Of a DNA stretch of 64,000 nt, positions 54,171 through 62,842 are shown in pieces. Made by a program: the position numbers and the translations under genes. The DNA is from Pseudomonas putida. Its GTDB lineage: Bacteria > Pseudomonadota > Gammaproteobacteria > Pseudomonadales > Pseudomonadaceae. Position 1 is the stretch's first letter; each line of letters starts with the position of its first letter. Under the pieces are notes generated by a model that saw only the letters and a list, made by a program, of their open reading frames with translations, did not search any database and was not told the origin of the DNA. The stretch is taken from positions 5,013,501-5,077,500 of the forward strand of contig NZ_CP018846.1 in the NCBI RefSeq assembly GCF_002025705.1. The letters are read 5' to 3'.

Positions 54171-54911
54171 CTAGCGCGGGGCCAGCCAGACCAGCGAGGC
54201 GAAGCGCCCACCTTGAGGGGTGCGGCGATAGGAGAAGAAGCGGGCATCACTGACCGTGCAGTAGCCACCGCCATAAACAGCCGTCACCCCACGCGCGGCC
54301 AGCCGAATGCGCGCCAGCTCATAGATGTCGGCCATCAGCTTGCCCGGCCGCTCGCCGTCGACAAACGCCCTGGCCGCTTCAGGATGCACGGCGGTAAAGG
54401 CATCGCGCACTTCCAGCCCGACTTCGAACGCCTTGGGGCCAATGGCCGGCCCGAGCCACACCAGCACCTCTTCTGGCGCCAGCGCCAGGCGATCGAGGGT
54501 AGCCTCGAGCACGCCGCCTGCCAGCCCGCGCCAGCCAGCATGGGCTGCGGCCACTCGCGTACCGGCGCGATCGCAGAACAGCGCCGGCAGGCAATCGGCA
54601 GTCATCACGGTGCAGGCAATGCCCGGCTGGTTGCTCCAGCTGGCATCGGCCTCGGCCACCACGGCTGGGTCGGCATCGGCCACCACCAAGCCATGCACCT
54701 GCTTGAGCCAGGCTGGCTGGATGGTGAATGCGTCGCTCAGGCGACGGCGGTTCTCGACGACTGCGGCCGGGTCATCGCCCACGTGGTCGCCGAGATTGAA
54801 GGTTTCATAGGGTGGCAGGCTGACCCCGCCCTCACGGGTAGTGACGCAGGCGCGAACCGAGGCCGGAGCTGGCCAGTCGGGGATCAGCAGCGACTGCGTC
54901 AGGCCGTTCAT
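54171..54911 (-). CDS. pgeF: Peptidoglycan editing factor PgeF (YfiH)
   Basis: 246 residues. Copper-oxidase-like fold signature: TTREGGVS and NLGDHVGDD early, ADCLPALF and HAGWRGLAGGV with the metal/catalytic His and Cys, then GPAIG and the late GGYCTVSD. Removes misplaced L-Ser from peptidoglycan precursors, by family knowledge. ATG overlaps the rluD stop. Confidence 0.93.
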   Translation of the reverse strand: MNGLTQSLLIPDWPAPASVRACVTTREGGVSLPPYETFNLGDHVGDDPAAVVENRRRLSDAFTIQPAWLKQVHGLVVADADPAVVAEADASWSNQPGIACTVMTADCLPALFCDRAGTRVAAAHAGWRGLAGGVLEATLDRLALAPEEVLVWLGPAIGPKAFEVGLEVRDAFTAVHPEAARAFVDGERPGKLMADIYELARIRLAARGVTAVYGGGYCTVSDARFFSYRRTPQGGRFASLVWLAPR

Positions 54912-55870
54912 CCGATAAAGCTCTCGCGGTCCTGGTTGAGCAGCGACAGCAGCCAGACGAAGTCATCCGGCAACGGCGATTCCCACTTCATGATTTCACC
55001 GGTGATCGGGTGAGCCAAGGCGAGGAAACGCGCATGCAGCGCCTGGCGCGGGAAGGTCTTCACCGCCTCGACCATGGTTGGGCTGGCAGCCGGCGGAATG
55101 CGGAAGCGCCCGCCGTAGGTCTGGTCGCCGACCAGCGGGAAACCGACATGGGCCATGTGCACACGAATCTGGTGGGTACGGCCGGTTTCCAGCTTCACGC
55201 GCACGTGGGTGTGCGAGCGGAAGCGCTTGAGCACACGGTAGTGGCTGACTGCCGGCTTGCCGCCGTCGGTGACCGCCATGCGCTGGCGCATACCACCGTG
55301 ACGGCCGATCGGCGCATCGATCTTGCCACCGGCGGTGACCACGCCGATGACGATGCATTCGTAGATGCGGCTGACTTTACGGGCCTGCATCTGCTCGACC
55401 AGCTTGGTCTGCGCCTGCAAGGTCTTGGCCACCACCATCAGGCCGGTGGTGTCCTTGTCCAGGCGGTGCACGATGCCGGCGCGCGGCACGTTGACGATGT
55501 CTGGCACGTGGTGCAGCAGCGCATTGAGCAGCGTACCGCTGGCATGCCCGGCAGCCGGGTGCACAACCAGCCCGGCAGGCTTGTTGATCACCATGATGTG
55601 GTCGTCTTCGTAGACGATATCCAGTTCGATATCTTCTGCGATCCACTCACCCTGGGCCTCTTGCTCGGCCTCCAGGATTAGTTGCGAGCCACCATGGACC
55701 GGGTCCCGAGGGCGCACGACCGCGCCATCGACCGTCAGGCGGCCCTCTTTGATCCACGAAGTAAGCCGTGAACGCGAATACTCGGCGAACAATTGGGCGG
55801 CGACCTGGTCGAGGCGTTGACCGCCCAGTTCGGACGGGACCTCTGCGCTAAGTTGAATGATCTCGGACAT
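54908..55870 (-). CDS. rluD: 23S rRNA pseudouridine synthase RluD
   Basis: 320 residues from ATG 55870; the longer open frame reaching 56926 is antisense to bamD. S4 domain first (QRLDQVAAQLF, SRSRLTSWIKEG), then the RsuA/RluD catalytic domain with D138 in HRLDKDTTGL. Modifies helix 69 (1911/1915/1917). Divergent from bamD, the usual arrangement. Confidence 0.96.
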   Translation of the reverse strand: MSEIIQLSAEVPSELGGQRLDQVAAQLFAEYSRSRLTSWIKEGRLTVDGAVVRPRDPVHGGSQLILEAEQEAQGEWIAEDIELDIVYEDDHIMVINKPAGLVVHPAAGHASGTLLNALLHHVPDIVNVPRAGIVHRLDKDTTGLMVVAKTLQAQTKLVEQMQARKVSRIYECIVIGVVTAGGKIDAPIGRHGGMRQRMAVTDGGKPAVSHYRVLKRFRSHTHVRVKLETGRTHQIRVHMAHVGFPLVGDQTYGGRFRIPPAASPTMVEAVKTFPRQALHARFLALAHPITGEIMKWESPLPDDFVWLLSLLNQDRESFIG

Positions 55871-56017
55871 GCTCGATTCGGCGGGCGCACAGCCTTTGGT
55901 TTCGGCTGCGAGCTTGTGGTTAAATACGGCTTCTTTTGTCCCGGGGTTGGCCGGGGCGCTCATCATAACAGGACGGCACCGCCCAAGACAGCGGCCGTCA
56001 AAGGGACGCAAGCCGCC

Positions 56018-57037
56018 ATGCAAGTGAAACACCTGCTGCTGATCGCCATCCTCGGGCTCACCGCGGCCTGTTCCTCCAATAAGGAAGTCATTGACGAGAA
56101 CCTCAGTGAGGCCGAGCTGTATCAACAGGCTCAGGCTGACCTGGACAACTCCAGCTACACCAGCGCCGTGAACAAGCTCAAGGCCCTGGAGTCGCGTTAC
56201 CCGTTCGGCCGCTACGCCGACCAGGCGCAGCTCGAGCTGATCTACGCCAACTACAAGAACTCCGAGCCTGAGGCTGCCAAATCGGCTGCCGAGCGCTTCA
56301 TTCGCCTGCACCCGCAGCACCCGAACGTCGACTACGCCTACTACCTCAAGGGCCTGACTTCGTTCGACCAGGACCGTGGCCTGCTGGCGCGTTTCCTGCC
56401 GCTGGACATGACCAAGCGTGACCCGGGCGCCGCGCGCGACTCGTACAACGAGTTCGCCCAGCTGACCAGCCGCTTCCCCAACAGCCGCTACGCGCCAGAC
56501 GCCAAGCAGCGCATGATCTACCTGCGCAACCTGCTGGCTTCCTACGAAATCCACGTGGCTGATTACTACCTGAGCCGCCAGGCTTACGTGGCCGCTGCCA
56601 ACCGTGGCCGCTACGTGGTCGAGAACTTCCAGGAGACCCCATCGGTCGGCGACGGCCTGGCCGTGATGGTCGAGTCGTACCAGAAGATGCACCTGGACGA
56701 ACTGGCTGCCACCAGCCTGGAAACCCTCAAGCTCAACTACCCGGACCACCCAAGCCTGGTCGATGGCCAGTTCCAGCCCAAGCAGACCGAGTCTGACGGC
56801 CGCGGCTGGCTGTCCAAGGCCACCCTGGGCCTGATCGAGACCGAGACCCCGCTGCCGCCGGGCGAAACCCGCGCCAACCAGGACGTGGTCAAGCAGTTCC
56901 AGGACGCGCGCGACGAGATGCCGCAAGAGCTGCTGCCTAAGGACGAGAACGGCGACCCGATCGTGCCGGCAGGCCCGAAAGAAGCTGAGAAAGACCGCTC
57001 TTGGTTCAGCTACATGACCTTTGGTCTGTTCGACTGA
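56018..57037 (+). CDS. bamD: Outer-membrane assembly lipoprotein BamD
   Basis: 339 residues from ATG 56018. Lipobox LTAAC with Cys 18, then TPR-like repeats (YQQAQADLDNSSYTSAVN onward), with the C-terminal part longer than E. coli BamD (245), as in Pseudomonas. Partner of BamA in folding outer-membrane barrels. Confidence 0.95.
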   Translation: MQVKHLLLIAILGLTAACSSNKEVIDENLSEAELYQQAQADLDNSSYTSAVNKLKALESRYPFGRYADQAQLELIYANYKNSEPEAAKSAAERFIRLHPQHPNVDYAYYLKGLTSFDQDRGLLARFLPLDMTKRDPGAARDSYNEFAQLTSRFPNSRYAPDAKQRMIYLRNLLASYEIHVADYYLSRQAYVAAANRGRYVVENFQETPSVGDGLAVMVESYQKMHLDELAATSLETLKLNYPDHPSLVDGQFQPKQTESDGRGWLSKATLGLIETETPLPPGETRANQDVVKQFQDARDEMPQELLPKDENGDPIVPAGPKEAEKDRSWFSYMTFGLFD

Positions 57038-57052
57038 CCCAAGCGCAATGAG

Positions 57053-57081
57053 AAAGGGAGGCCTGAGGCCTCCCTTTTTTT
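57053..57081 (+). terminator. Terminator after bamD
   Basis: AAAGGGAGGCC/GGCCTCCCTTT with a TGA loop, then Ts. Confidence 0.92.
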
Positions 57082-57130
57082 ATGGCTGCGTCCTAGACTG
57101 TCGGCTTCTACAACCAACAAGCTGGACACC

Positions 57131-57361
57131 ATGGTTCGCCTACTTTTCTGGATCGCCCTGATCGCCGCCGCGTTCTGGCTGTGGCGCAAGTTCAAAGTCA
57201 GCCAGCAATCGCACTCCGAGCCGAAGCTCGACGCGCCGCTGAAGATGGTGCGCTGCGCCCACTGTGGCGTACACCTGCCCGATGACCGGGCGCTGCAGCA
57301 AGGTAATGAGTGGTATTGCAGCCAGACGCACCTGCAGCAAGGGCCTGGCCAATCGCAGTGA
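57131..57361 (+). CDS. PP0621-family membrane-anchored zinc-ribbon protein
   Basis: 76 residues. One N-terminal membrane helix (LLFWIALIAAAFWLW), then a zinc-ribbon-like CAHCGVHLP ... YCSQTH. Function unknown. ATG 57131. Matches the PP0621 family seen beside bamD in Pseudomonas. Confidence 0.88.
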   Translation: MVRLLFWIALIAAAFWLWRKFKVSQQSHSEPKLDAPLKMVRCAHCGVHLPDDRALQQGNEWYCSQTHLQQGPGQSQ

Positions 57362-57382
57362 TCTGTTAGCTTGGTGAAATTG

Positions 57383-57500
57383 GGGCTGCTGTGCAGCCCT
57401 TTCCGACCGGTCCGGCGCCCCGGCAAGGCCGCTCCTACAAGAGACTGCGATCCCTGTAGGAGCGGCCTTGTGTCGCGAAAGGCCCGCAAAGCGGGCCCAG
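57383..57500. repeat. Inverted pair of REP-type repeats
   Basis: GCCCCGGCAAGGCCGCTCC at about 57417 and TAGGAGCGGCCTTGTGTCGC near 57457, with CGACCGGTCCGGCG and GCCCGCAAAGCGGGC hairpins, between convergent genes. Confidence 0.8.
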
Positions 57501-57505
57501 CAATC

Positions 57506-58603
57506 TCAGCCCAAACGCCCCTCTGGCTTATAAGGCGCAGGATCAATGATCGGCTCGGCCCCGGTCAGCAAGTCGGTGAACAGCTGACACGAAGCCGGCG
57601 CCAGCACCAGCCCGTTGCGGTAGTGCCCGCAGTTCAGCCACAAACCGTCATGCCCAGGCACTGGCCCGATGTACGGAATGCCTTCAGGCGAGCCTGGACG
57701 CAGTCCGGCCCAGTGCGCCACCACCGTGGCATCCTTGAGCTCAGGCAGCAGTTCGATGGCCGACGCCTTGAGGCTGGCCAGCGCCTCCTCGGTCGGAGTC
57801 TTGTCGTACCCGGCATGCTCCAGCGTACTGCCCACCAGAATGTGCCCATCACGACGCGGAATCGCATAGCGCCCCCTGGCCAGCACCATGCTCGGCAGGA
57901 AGTCTTCGGCACATTTGAACAGGATCATCTGGCCCTTTACCGGCTCTACCGGAAGTTCGAGCCCCAAAGTGCGCAGCAGGTCGCCACTCCAGGCACCGGC
58001 ACTGAGCACCACTTCATCGGCCTTGAGCACACCGTCAGCCGTTTGTACGCCAGTCACGCGGCCGTTCTCATGAACGAAGCCGCTGACCTGGCAGTGCTCG
58101 CGCAAGGTCACATTGGGCAGCGCCTGCAACGCCGCCTTGAGCGACTTCACCAGCCGCGGATTGCGCACGTTGGCCACACCGGCCATGAAGATCGCGTGCT
58201 TGAAGCCTGGGCCAAGCACCGGCACCGCATCGTAGGCGGCCGAGATGTCCACGGCGCGGAGGGGCCGCTGTTCACGCTCGGCCCAAGCCAAGGCCTCGGC
58301 TTCGTCGTCAAGATCGAGCCAATAGAGGCCAGTGGTGTGCACCTCGGGGTCGATGCCAGTGGTTGCGGCCAGGCGCTCGCCCAATTGTGGATAAAAGTCC
58401 TGCGACCAGTGCGCCAAAGCGGTCACCGCCGGGCTATAGCGCCAGGGGTACAACGGCGAAACGATACCGCCACCGGCCCAGGAAGACTCGCGCCCAACTT
58501 CACCCTGGTCACACACCACCACCTGGCCGACCTTCGCCGCCAGGTTGAACGCGGTCAGCAGGCCGATCACCCCGCCGCCGACCACCACTACTTGCTTGCT
58601 CAT
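57506..58603 (-). CDS. thiO: Glycine oxidase ThiO
   Basis: 365 residues from ATG 58603. FAD motif VVVGGGVIGLLTAFNLA, ARESSWAGGG-type GRESSWAGGGIV near residue 43, and late GLRPGSPEG and LNCGHYRNGLVLAP. Oxidises glycine to iminoacetate for the thiazole of thiamine. Other thi genes are not adjacent, as is usual in Pseudomonas. Confidence 0.93.
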   Translation of the reverse strand: MSKQVVVVGGGVIGLLTAFNLAAKVGQVVVCDQGEVGRESSWAGGGIVSPLYPWRYSPAVTALAHWSQDFYPQLGERLAATTGIDPEVHTTGLYWLDLDDEAEALAWAEREQRPLRAVDISAAYDAVPVLGPGFKHAIFMAGVANVRNPRLVKSLKAALQALPNVTLREHCQVSGFVHENGRVTGVQTADGVLKADEVVLSAGAWSGDLLRTLGLELPVEPVKGQMILFKCAEDFLPSMVLARGRYAIPRRDGHILVGSTLEHAGYDKTPTEEALASLKASAIELLPELKDATVVAHWAGLRPGSPEGIPYIGPVPGHDGLWLNCGHYRNGLVLAPASCQLFTDLLTGAEPIIDPAPYKPEGRLG

Positions 58604-58656
58604 CTGTCGATCCAACACCTGAAGTAAAACCGCGATGCACGGGCATCATTCAACCT

Positions 58657-59046
58657 TCAGCTTCCCCAGCAGCGCTCGCTGCTTTCAGTGGCGCCCGGAT
58701 TGCCCTGCACACCGGCCTGGTCGAGCTGGAAGTCACCACAGCGATCATCGGCCATCAGGCCATCGGGCAGCCGGTGGGCGGTCAGCGTGAAGGTATCGCT
58801 GTCGCGCTGGGCCTGCAGGCGGTAATGACGGTTGGCGGCGGGCAACTGCGGGTCGCCTTCGGCGTAATGGCCGGTGCGCACGCGATGGCGTTCCAGGCGC
58901 AAGGCGGCGTCATGCAGCAGGCCAACCACTTCGCTGCGTGCGGCTCGCCTGAGCTGGTCGCTGTAACTGGGGTAGGCAATGGCTGCCAGAATGCCGGTCA
59001 CGGCCACGACAATCAACAACTCGATCAGGGTGATACCTTGCTGCAT
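58657..59046 (-). CDS. pilE: Minor type IV pilin PilE
   Basis: 129 residues. Leader MQQG, then ITLIELLIVVAVTGILAAIA with Glu at +5. C-terminal Cys pair (DDRCGDF, SERCWGS). Last gene of the leftward minor-pilin set, one base after pilX. Confidence 0.9.
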   Translation of the reverse strand: MQQGITLIELLIVVAVTGILAAIAYPSYSDQLRRAARSEVVGLLHDAALRLERHRVRTGHYAEGDPQLPAANRHYRLQAQRDSDTFTLTAHRLPDGLMADDRCGDFQLDQAGVQGNPGATESSERCWGS

Positions 59047-59047
59047 G

Positions 59048-59521
59048 TCAGTCTTGCCTCAGTCTTTGTCGCCAGAGAATGCGCTGGGGGGCTTGTGGTT
59101 GAGCGGTCGGGATGGCGTAGACGGCTTCGAGGACTTGCCGGGCTGCCAGTTGCTGGCTGACGGCTGTTATTCGGTACAAGGTGACCCACTCACCCTCGGG
59201 CATGTGTGCGGCTCGGTCGGTTTCACCCAGGTTCTGTAGCTGAAAGTAACCGCGTTCGTGGTTTTGCCATTGGCCTTGCAGGTCGTGCGGGCGTGGCGGT
59301 GGTTTGCAGTCGTTGCACTTCCCTGGCGGCGCGCGCATTAACGCCTCAACGCCAGCTAGCAGCACGGCGTCCGCGTCCTCAAAAGCCTGCAGGCCATCCG
59401 TCATGGCGCCGGTCATTCGGGTTTCGATCAGCGCGTCGCGTAAAGCCGAGGCTGCCAGCAAGGCCAGCAGCAGGCTTAGCACCAGAGACAGCAGCAGAAC
59501 CATCCCGCGTTGACGGCTCAC
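59048..59521 (-). CDS. pilX: Minor pilin assembly protein PilX
   Basis: 157 residues. N-terminal MSRQRG then a hydrophobic helix MVLLLSLVLSLLLALLAAS without Glu at +5, as in PilX proteins. CNDC pair in the mature part. Overlaps the pilW stop. Confidence 0.85.
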   Translation of the reverse strand: MSRQRGMVLLLSLVLSLLLALLAASALRDALIETRMTGAMTDGLQAFEDADAVLLAGVEALMRAPPGKCNDCKPPPRPHDLQGQWQNHERGYFQLQNLGETDRAAHMPEGEWVTLYRITAVSQQLAARQVLEAVYAIPTAQPQAPQRILWRQRLRQD

Positions 59522-60165
59522 GAATCGGACTCCAGATTACGTAGGGCCACGCTTAGTTCATGGCGCTGCTCAAGTTGTAGCGTCGGTTCGAATAACGTCA
59601 GCTTCAGGTCAACCCTTCCCCCTTTGGGCGTATCAACGCGGGTTACCTGTAACTTGCGTACATGCTCGATCAGCGACTGGGACCTTCCTTTCCAGATGAA
59701 CTGCAGGGTGGAACCACGTAGCTCATAACTATGACGGCTGATTCGCAAGGCCATGAGCGTGCCCGGTTTCGACGGTAAATCATTTTTCACGAGGGCTTCG
59801 GTATGGCAATCAGTCAGCAGTGCCCAGTCAGGCTCGCCTGCATGCTCTGATGGCTCGGCGACCACCAACTCCAGGCTGGACGGGCCAATCACCAGTGGCT
59901 GGGCAAATGCCTGCCGAGCAATCAGGTCTTCGAAGTCGTCGGGGTTCAGTCGCAGGCAACCGAACATGCCTGCCATGCGGATATCCTGAGCCATACGCAG
60001 CAACGCCAGGCGTGCATCATCCTGAAGGCGCAGCGCTGCGCCTTGAAGCCGCCATGCCTGATGGGCAGTGGCAAAGAGCTGACTAGCAGCCGCCAGCACC
60101 ATCAGCCCGATCGCCAGCGCCAGCATCACCTCCAGCAGGCCGAAGCCGACTTGCATGCGCTTCAT
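59518..60165 (-). CDS. pilW: Minor pilin PilW
   Basis: 215 residues from ATG 60165 (or 60156). Prepilin motif VGFGLLEVMLALAIGLMVLA with Glu at +5, then RLALLRMAQDIRMAGMFGC, typical of PilW. Overlaps pilV in ATGA fashion. Confidence 0.88.
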   Translation of the reverse strand: MKRMQVGFGLLEVMLALAIGLMVLAAASQLFATAHQAWRLQGAALRLQDDARLALLRMAQDIRMAGMFGCLRLNPDDFEDLIARQAFAQPLVIGPSSLELVVAEPSEHAGEPDWALLTDCHTEALVKNDLPSKPGTLMALRISRHSYELRGSTLQFIWKGRSQSLIEHVRKLQVTRVDTPKGGRVDLKLTLFEPTLQLEQRHELSVALRNLESDS

Positions 60166-60344
60166 GGTCGGCCCCGCTCGTTTTCGCTGTGCACCGCAAA
60201 TGCCGCCTGCCCATCGCGGCGCGCACTGTCAGTCGCTTGCAATGCCTTCAGTTGCATGGCTGCCGAGGCAAATATGCCAACAGCCACCACAACGACCGAC
60301 AACAGCACCTCCAGAAGCGTCATGCCCCGCTGTTTCTTGTGCAT
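60162..60344 (-). CDS. pilV: Short PilV-type minor pilin
   Basis: 60 residues. MHKKQRG then MTLLEVLLSVVVVAVGIFA with Glu at +5, followed by only about 35 residues (LQATDSARRDGQAAFAVHSE). Usual PilV is about 150-185 aa, so the globular head is missing. Natural stop overlaps the pilW start, so this is not a window edge effect. Confidence 0.8.
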   Translation of the reverse strand: MHKKQRGMTLLEVLLSVVVVAVGIFASAAMQLKALQATDSARRDGQAAFAVHSENERGRP

Positions 60345-60453
60345 CCCTGCACCTCCTGCGCCTTTTCCTGCAATTGCCTGGAACTTGGTCGACTGGACCT
60401 CATGCCCCATGACCGTGAAGCTATAGCCAAGCACTTCCAGGGAGGAATGCACG

Positions 60454-60933
60454 GTGAGGCAACGTGGTGTAACACTGATTCAAATGATGTTCGCCCTGGC
60501 CATGGCCGCTTTGCTGACGCAACTTGGCATGCCGGCCTACGCGAGGCTGAGCGATGATCTGCATAGAGCGGCCGCAGCCCGGGACCTGGCCCATGCACTG
60601 CGCAGCGCGCGCAGCCACGCCATGCTGCAAAGCCAGGCCGTGATTGTGCGACCATTGCAGAAAGATTGGAGCAAGGGCTGGGTTGTACTGCTCGAACATA
60701 ATCAGCAAGTGCTGCGCGAATACAGGCTGACGCGTTCAACGAGAATCGTCGAAAACACCAAGGGACAGGTGAAATTCAGCGCCCTGGGAATGCCAGTGGG
60801 GCGACTAGGCGCGACATTGAAAGTTTGTGAGGGTTCTTCAGCGAGCTGCAAATACGAAGTAGTGATATCAAGTGCAGGCAAGGTCGACCTGCGCACAAAT
60901 GAAAAAACAAACTCATCGTACGCAGGCCCCTGA
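60454..60933 (+). CDS. fimT: FimT/GspH-type pseudopilin with Gln at +5
   Basis: 159 residues from GTG 60454, with GGAGG 8 bases upstream; the ATG at 60447 is in another frame. Leader MRQRG then VTLIQMMFALAMAALL: the +5 residue is Gln, not Glu. GspH-like C-terminal beta domain with a Cys pair (VCEGSSASCK). Divergent from pilV, convergent with ispH (one base apart). Confidence 0.83.
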   Translation: MRQRGVTLIQMMFALAMAALLTQLGMPAYARLSDDLHRAAAARDLAHALRSARSHAMLQSQAVIVRPLQKDWSKGWVVLLEHNQQVLREYRLTRSTRIVENTKGQVKFSALGMPVGRLGATLKVCEGSSASCKYEVVISSAGKVDLRTNEKTNSSYAGP

Positions 60934-60934
60934 C

Positions 60935-61882
60935 TCAGATCAGCGAGCGAACCCGCAGCTCTTTGGGCATGGAGAACGTGATGTTCTCCGGACGCCCATC
61001 CAGCTCTTCGGCGCCGGTAGCCCCCCAGGCCTTGAGCTGTTCGATCACGCCTTGCACCAACACTTCGGGGGCCGAAGCACCGGCAGTGATGCCTACCCGT
61101 TGCGCCTTTTCAAACCAGACACGCCGCATGTCCTCGGCACCATCAATCAGGTAGGCCGGGGTACCCATGCGCTCGGCCAGCTCACGCAGGCGGTTGGAGT
61201 TGGAACTATTAGGGCTGCCAACCACCAGCAATACATCACTCTCGCCAGCCAGCTGCTTGACCGCATCCTGGCGGTTTTGCGTGGCGTAGCAGATGTCGTC
61301 CTTGCGCGGGCCGCCAATGTTCGGGAAGCGCGCACGCAAGGCGTCGATGACGCGACTGGTGTCGTCCATCGACAACGTGGTCTGGGTAACGAAGGCCAGG
61401 TGGTCCGGGTCGTTCACCTGCAGTTGGGCAACATCGTCTTCGTCTTCGACGAGGTAGATGGCGCCGCCGTTGCTGGGGTCATATTGCCCCATGGTGCCTT
61501 CGACTTCCGGGTGCCCTTCGTGGCCGATGAGAATGCACTCACGGCCATCGCGGCTGTACTTGGCCACTTCGATATGCACCTTGGTGACCAGCGGGCAGGT
61601 CGCGTCGAACACTTTCAGGCCACGGCCGGCGGCTTCCTGGCGCACAGCCTGGGAAACGCCGTGGGCGCTGAAGATGACGATGACATCGTCAGGCACCTGG
61701 TCCAGCTCTTCGACGAAGATGGCGCCACGGTTACGCAGGTCTTCCACCACGAACTTGTTGTGCACCACTTCGTGGCGCACGTAGATCGGCGGGCCGAAGA
61801 CTTCCAGCGCACGGTTGACGATCTCGATCGCCCGGTCGACCCCTGCGCAGAAACCGCGAGGGTTGGCGAGTTTGATTTGCAT
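60935..61882 (-). CDS. ispH: 4-hydroxy-3-methylbut-2-enyl diphosphate reductase
   Basis: 315 residues. Three cluster cysteines: C12 in NPRGFCAGVDRA, one in FDATCPLVTKVH, one in DDICYATQNRQ. Last step of the MEP isoprenoid pathway. 14 bases after fkpB. Confidence 0.97.
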   Translation of the reverse strand: MQIKLANPRGFCAGVDRAIEIVNRALEVFGPPIYVRHEVVHNKFVVEDLRNRGAIFVEELDQVPDDVIVIFSAHGVSQAVRQEAAGRGLKVFDATCPLVTKVHIEVAKYSRDGRECILIGHEGHPEVEGTMGQYDPSNGGAIYLVEDEDDVAQLQVNDPDHLAFVTQTTLSMDDTSRVIDALRARFPNIGGPRKDDICYATQNRQDAVKQLAGESDVLLVVGSPNSSNSNRLRELAERMGTPAYLIDGAEDMRRVWFEKAQRVGITAGASAPEVLVQGVIEQLKAWGATGAEELDGRPENITFSMPKELRVRSLI

Positions 61883-61896
61883 GCTCGGCTCCAGGC

Positions 61897-62334
61897 TTAC
61901 AGGGCCTTCACCTCGAGGATTTCCACCTCGAAGGTCAGGGTCTTGCCAGCCAGTGGGTGATTGAAGTCGATGGTCACCTGGTCGTCGTCGAAGGCTTTGA
62001 CCACACCCGGCAGCTCGGTGTTGGCAGCGTCGTTGAAGATGATCAACAGCCCTTCGGACAGCTCCATGCCTTCGAAGTTGGAGCGTGGCATGACCTGCAC
62101 GTTCTGTGGGTTGGGCTGACCGAAGGCGTTCTCCGGGGCCACTACCACAGTGCGCTTGTCACCGGCCTTGAAGCCGAACAGGGCGCTCTCGAAGCCTGGC
62201 AGCAGGTTGCCGTCGCCGACCTTGAAGGTGGCTGGGGCTTTGTCGAAGGTGCTGTCGACGGTGTCGCCGTTTTCCAGGTGCAGCGCGAAGTGCAGGGTGA
62301 CTTCGGTGTTCTGGCCGATACGGGTGTCAGTCAT
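61897..62334 (-). CDS. fkpB: FKBP-type peptidyl-prolyl isomerase FkpB (SlpA)
   Basis: 145 residues. SlyD/SlpA-type FKBP with insert-in-flap: VTLHFALHLENGDTVDS, LLPGFESALFGFKAGDK, DFNHPLAGKTLTFEVEI. No His-rich tail, so SlpA rather than SlyD. ATG overlaps lspA by 8 bases. Confidence 0.93.
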   Translation of the reverse strand: MTDTRIGQNTEVTLHFALHLENGDTVDSTFDKAPATFKVGDGNLLPGFESALFGFKAGDKRTVVVAPENAFGQPNPQNVQVMPRSNFEGMELSEGLLIIFNDAANTELPGVVKAFDDDQVTIDFNHPLAGKTLTFEVEILEVKAL

Positions 62335-62842
62335 GGACCGGATCCTCAGACTTCTTGCTCTTGAACATATCCAGCGCCAGCATCACCGCACCAACGGTGA
62401 TGGCGCTGTCGGCCAGGTTGAAGGCCGGGAAGCGGTAGGTGTTGTGCCAGTGCACCAGGATGAAGTCGACCACGTGGCCAAGCACGATGCGGTCGTACAG
62501 GTTGCCGATGGCACCACCCAGCACCAGCGCCAGCGCCACGGCCAGCCAGGTCTCGTTGCGCCCCAGGCGCTTGAGCCAGACGACCAGCACCGAACTGACC
62601 ACCACGGCAATCAAGGCGAACAGCCAACGCTGCCAGCCAGAGCTATCGGCCAGGAAGCTGAAAGCCGCGCCGGTGTTGTAGGCCAAGGTCCAGCTGAAGT
62701 AGTCAGGGATGACGACGACCTGCTGATACATGGTCAGGGCATTGTTGAAGTACAGCTTGGTGGCCTGGTCAAGGACCAGGACCAGCAAGCTCAGCCAAAG
62801 CCATGCAAGGCGCCCGAAGCGCCCCGCCGTAGGGTTAGGCAT
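62327..62842 (-). CDS. lspA: Lipoprotein signal peptidase
   Basis: 171 residues, four membrane segments. Catalytic aspartates in GGAIGNLYDRI and FNLADSAI. Processes lipoproteins such as BamD in this window. ATG overlaps the ileS stop by 8 bases. Confidence 0.97.
   Translation of the reverse strand: MPNPTAGRFGRLAWLWLSLLVLVLDQATKLYFNNALTMYQQVVVIPDYFSWTLAYNTGAAFSFLADSSGWQRWLFALIAVVVSSVLVVWLKRLGRNETWLAVALALVLGGAIGNLYDRIVLGHVVDFILVHWHNTYRFPAFNLADSAITVGAVMLALDMFKSKKSEDPVHD

Noticed and set aside
55793..56017. 225-base upstream extension of bamD
   Set aside because: Overlaps rluD and precedes a lipobox signal peptide that must be N-terminal; start set at 56018.
56019..56926. Long upstream extension of rluD
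   Set aside because: Antisense to bamD; the S4 domain begins at ATG 55870.
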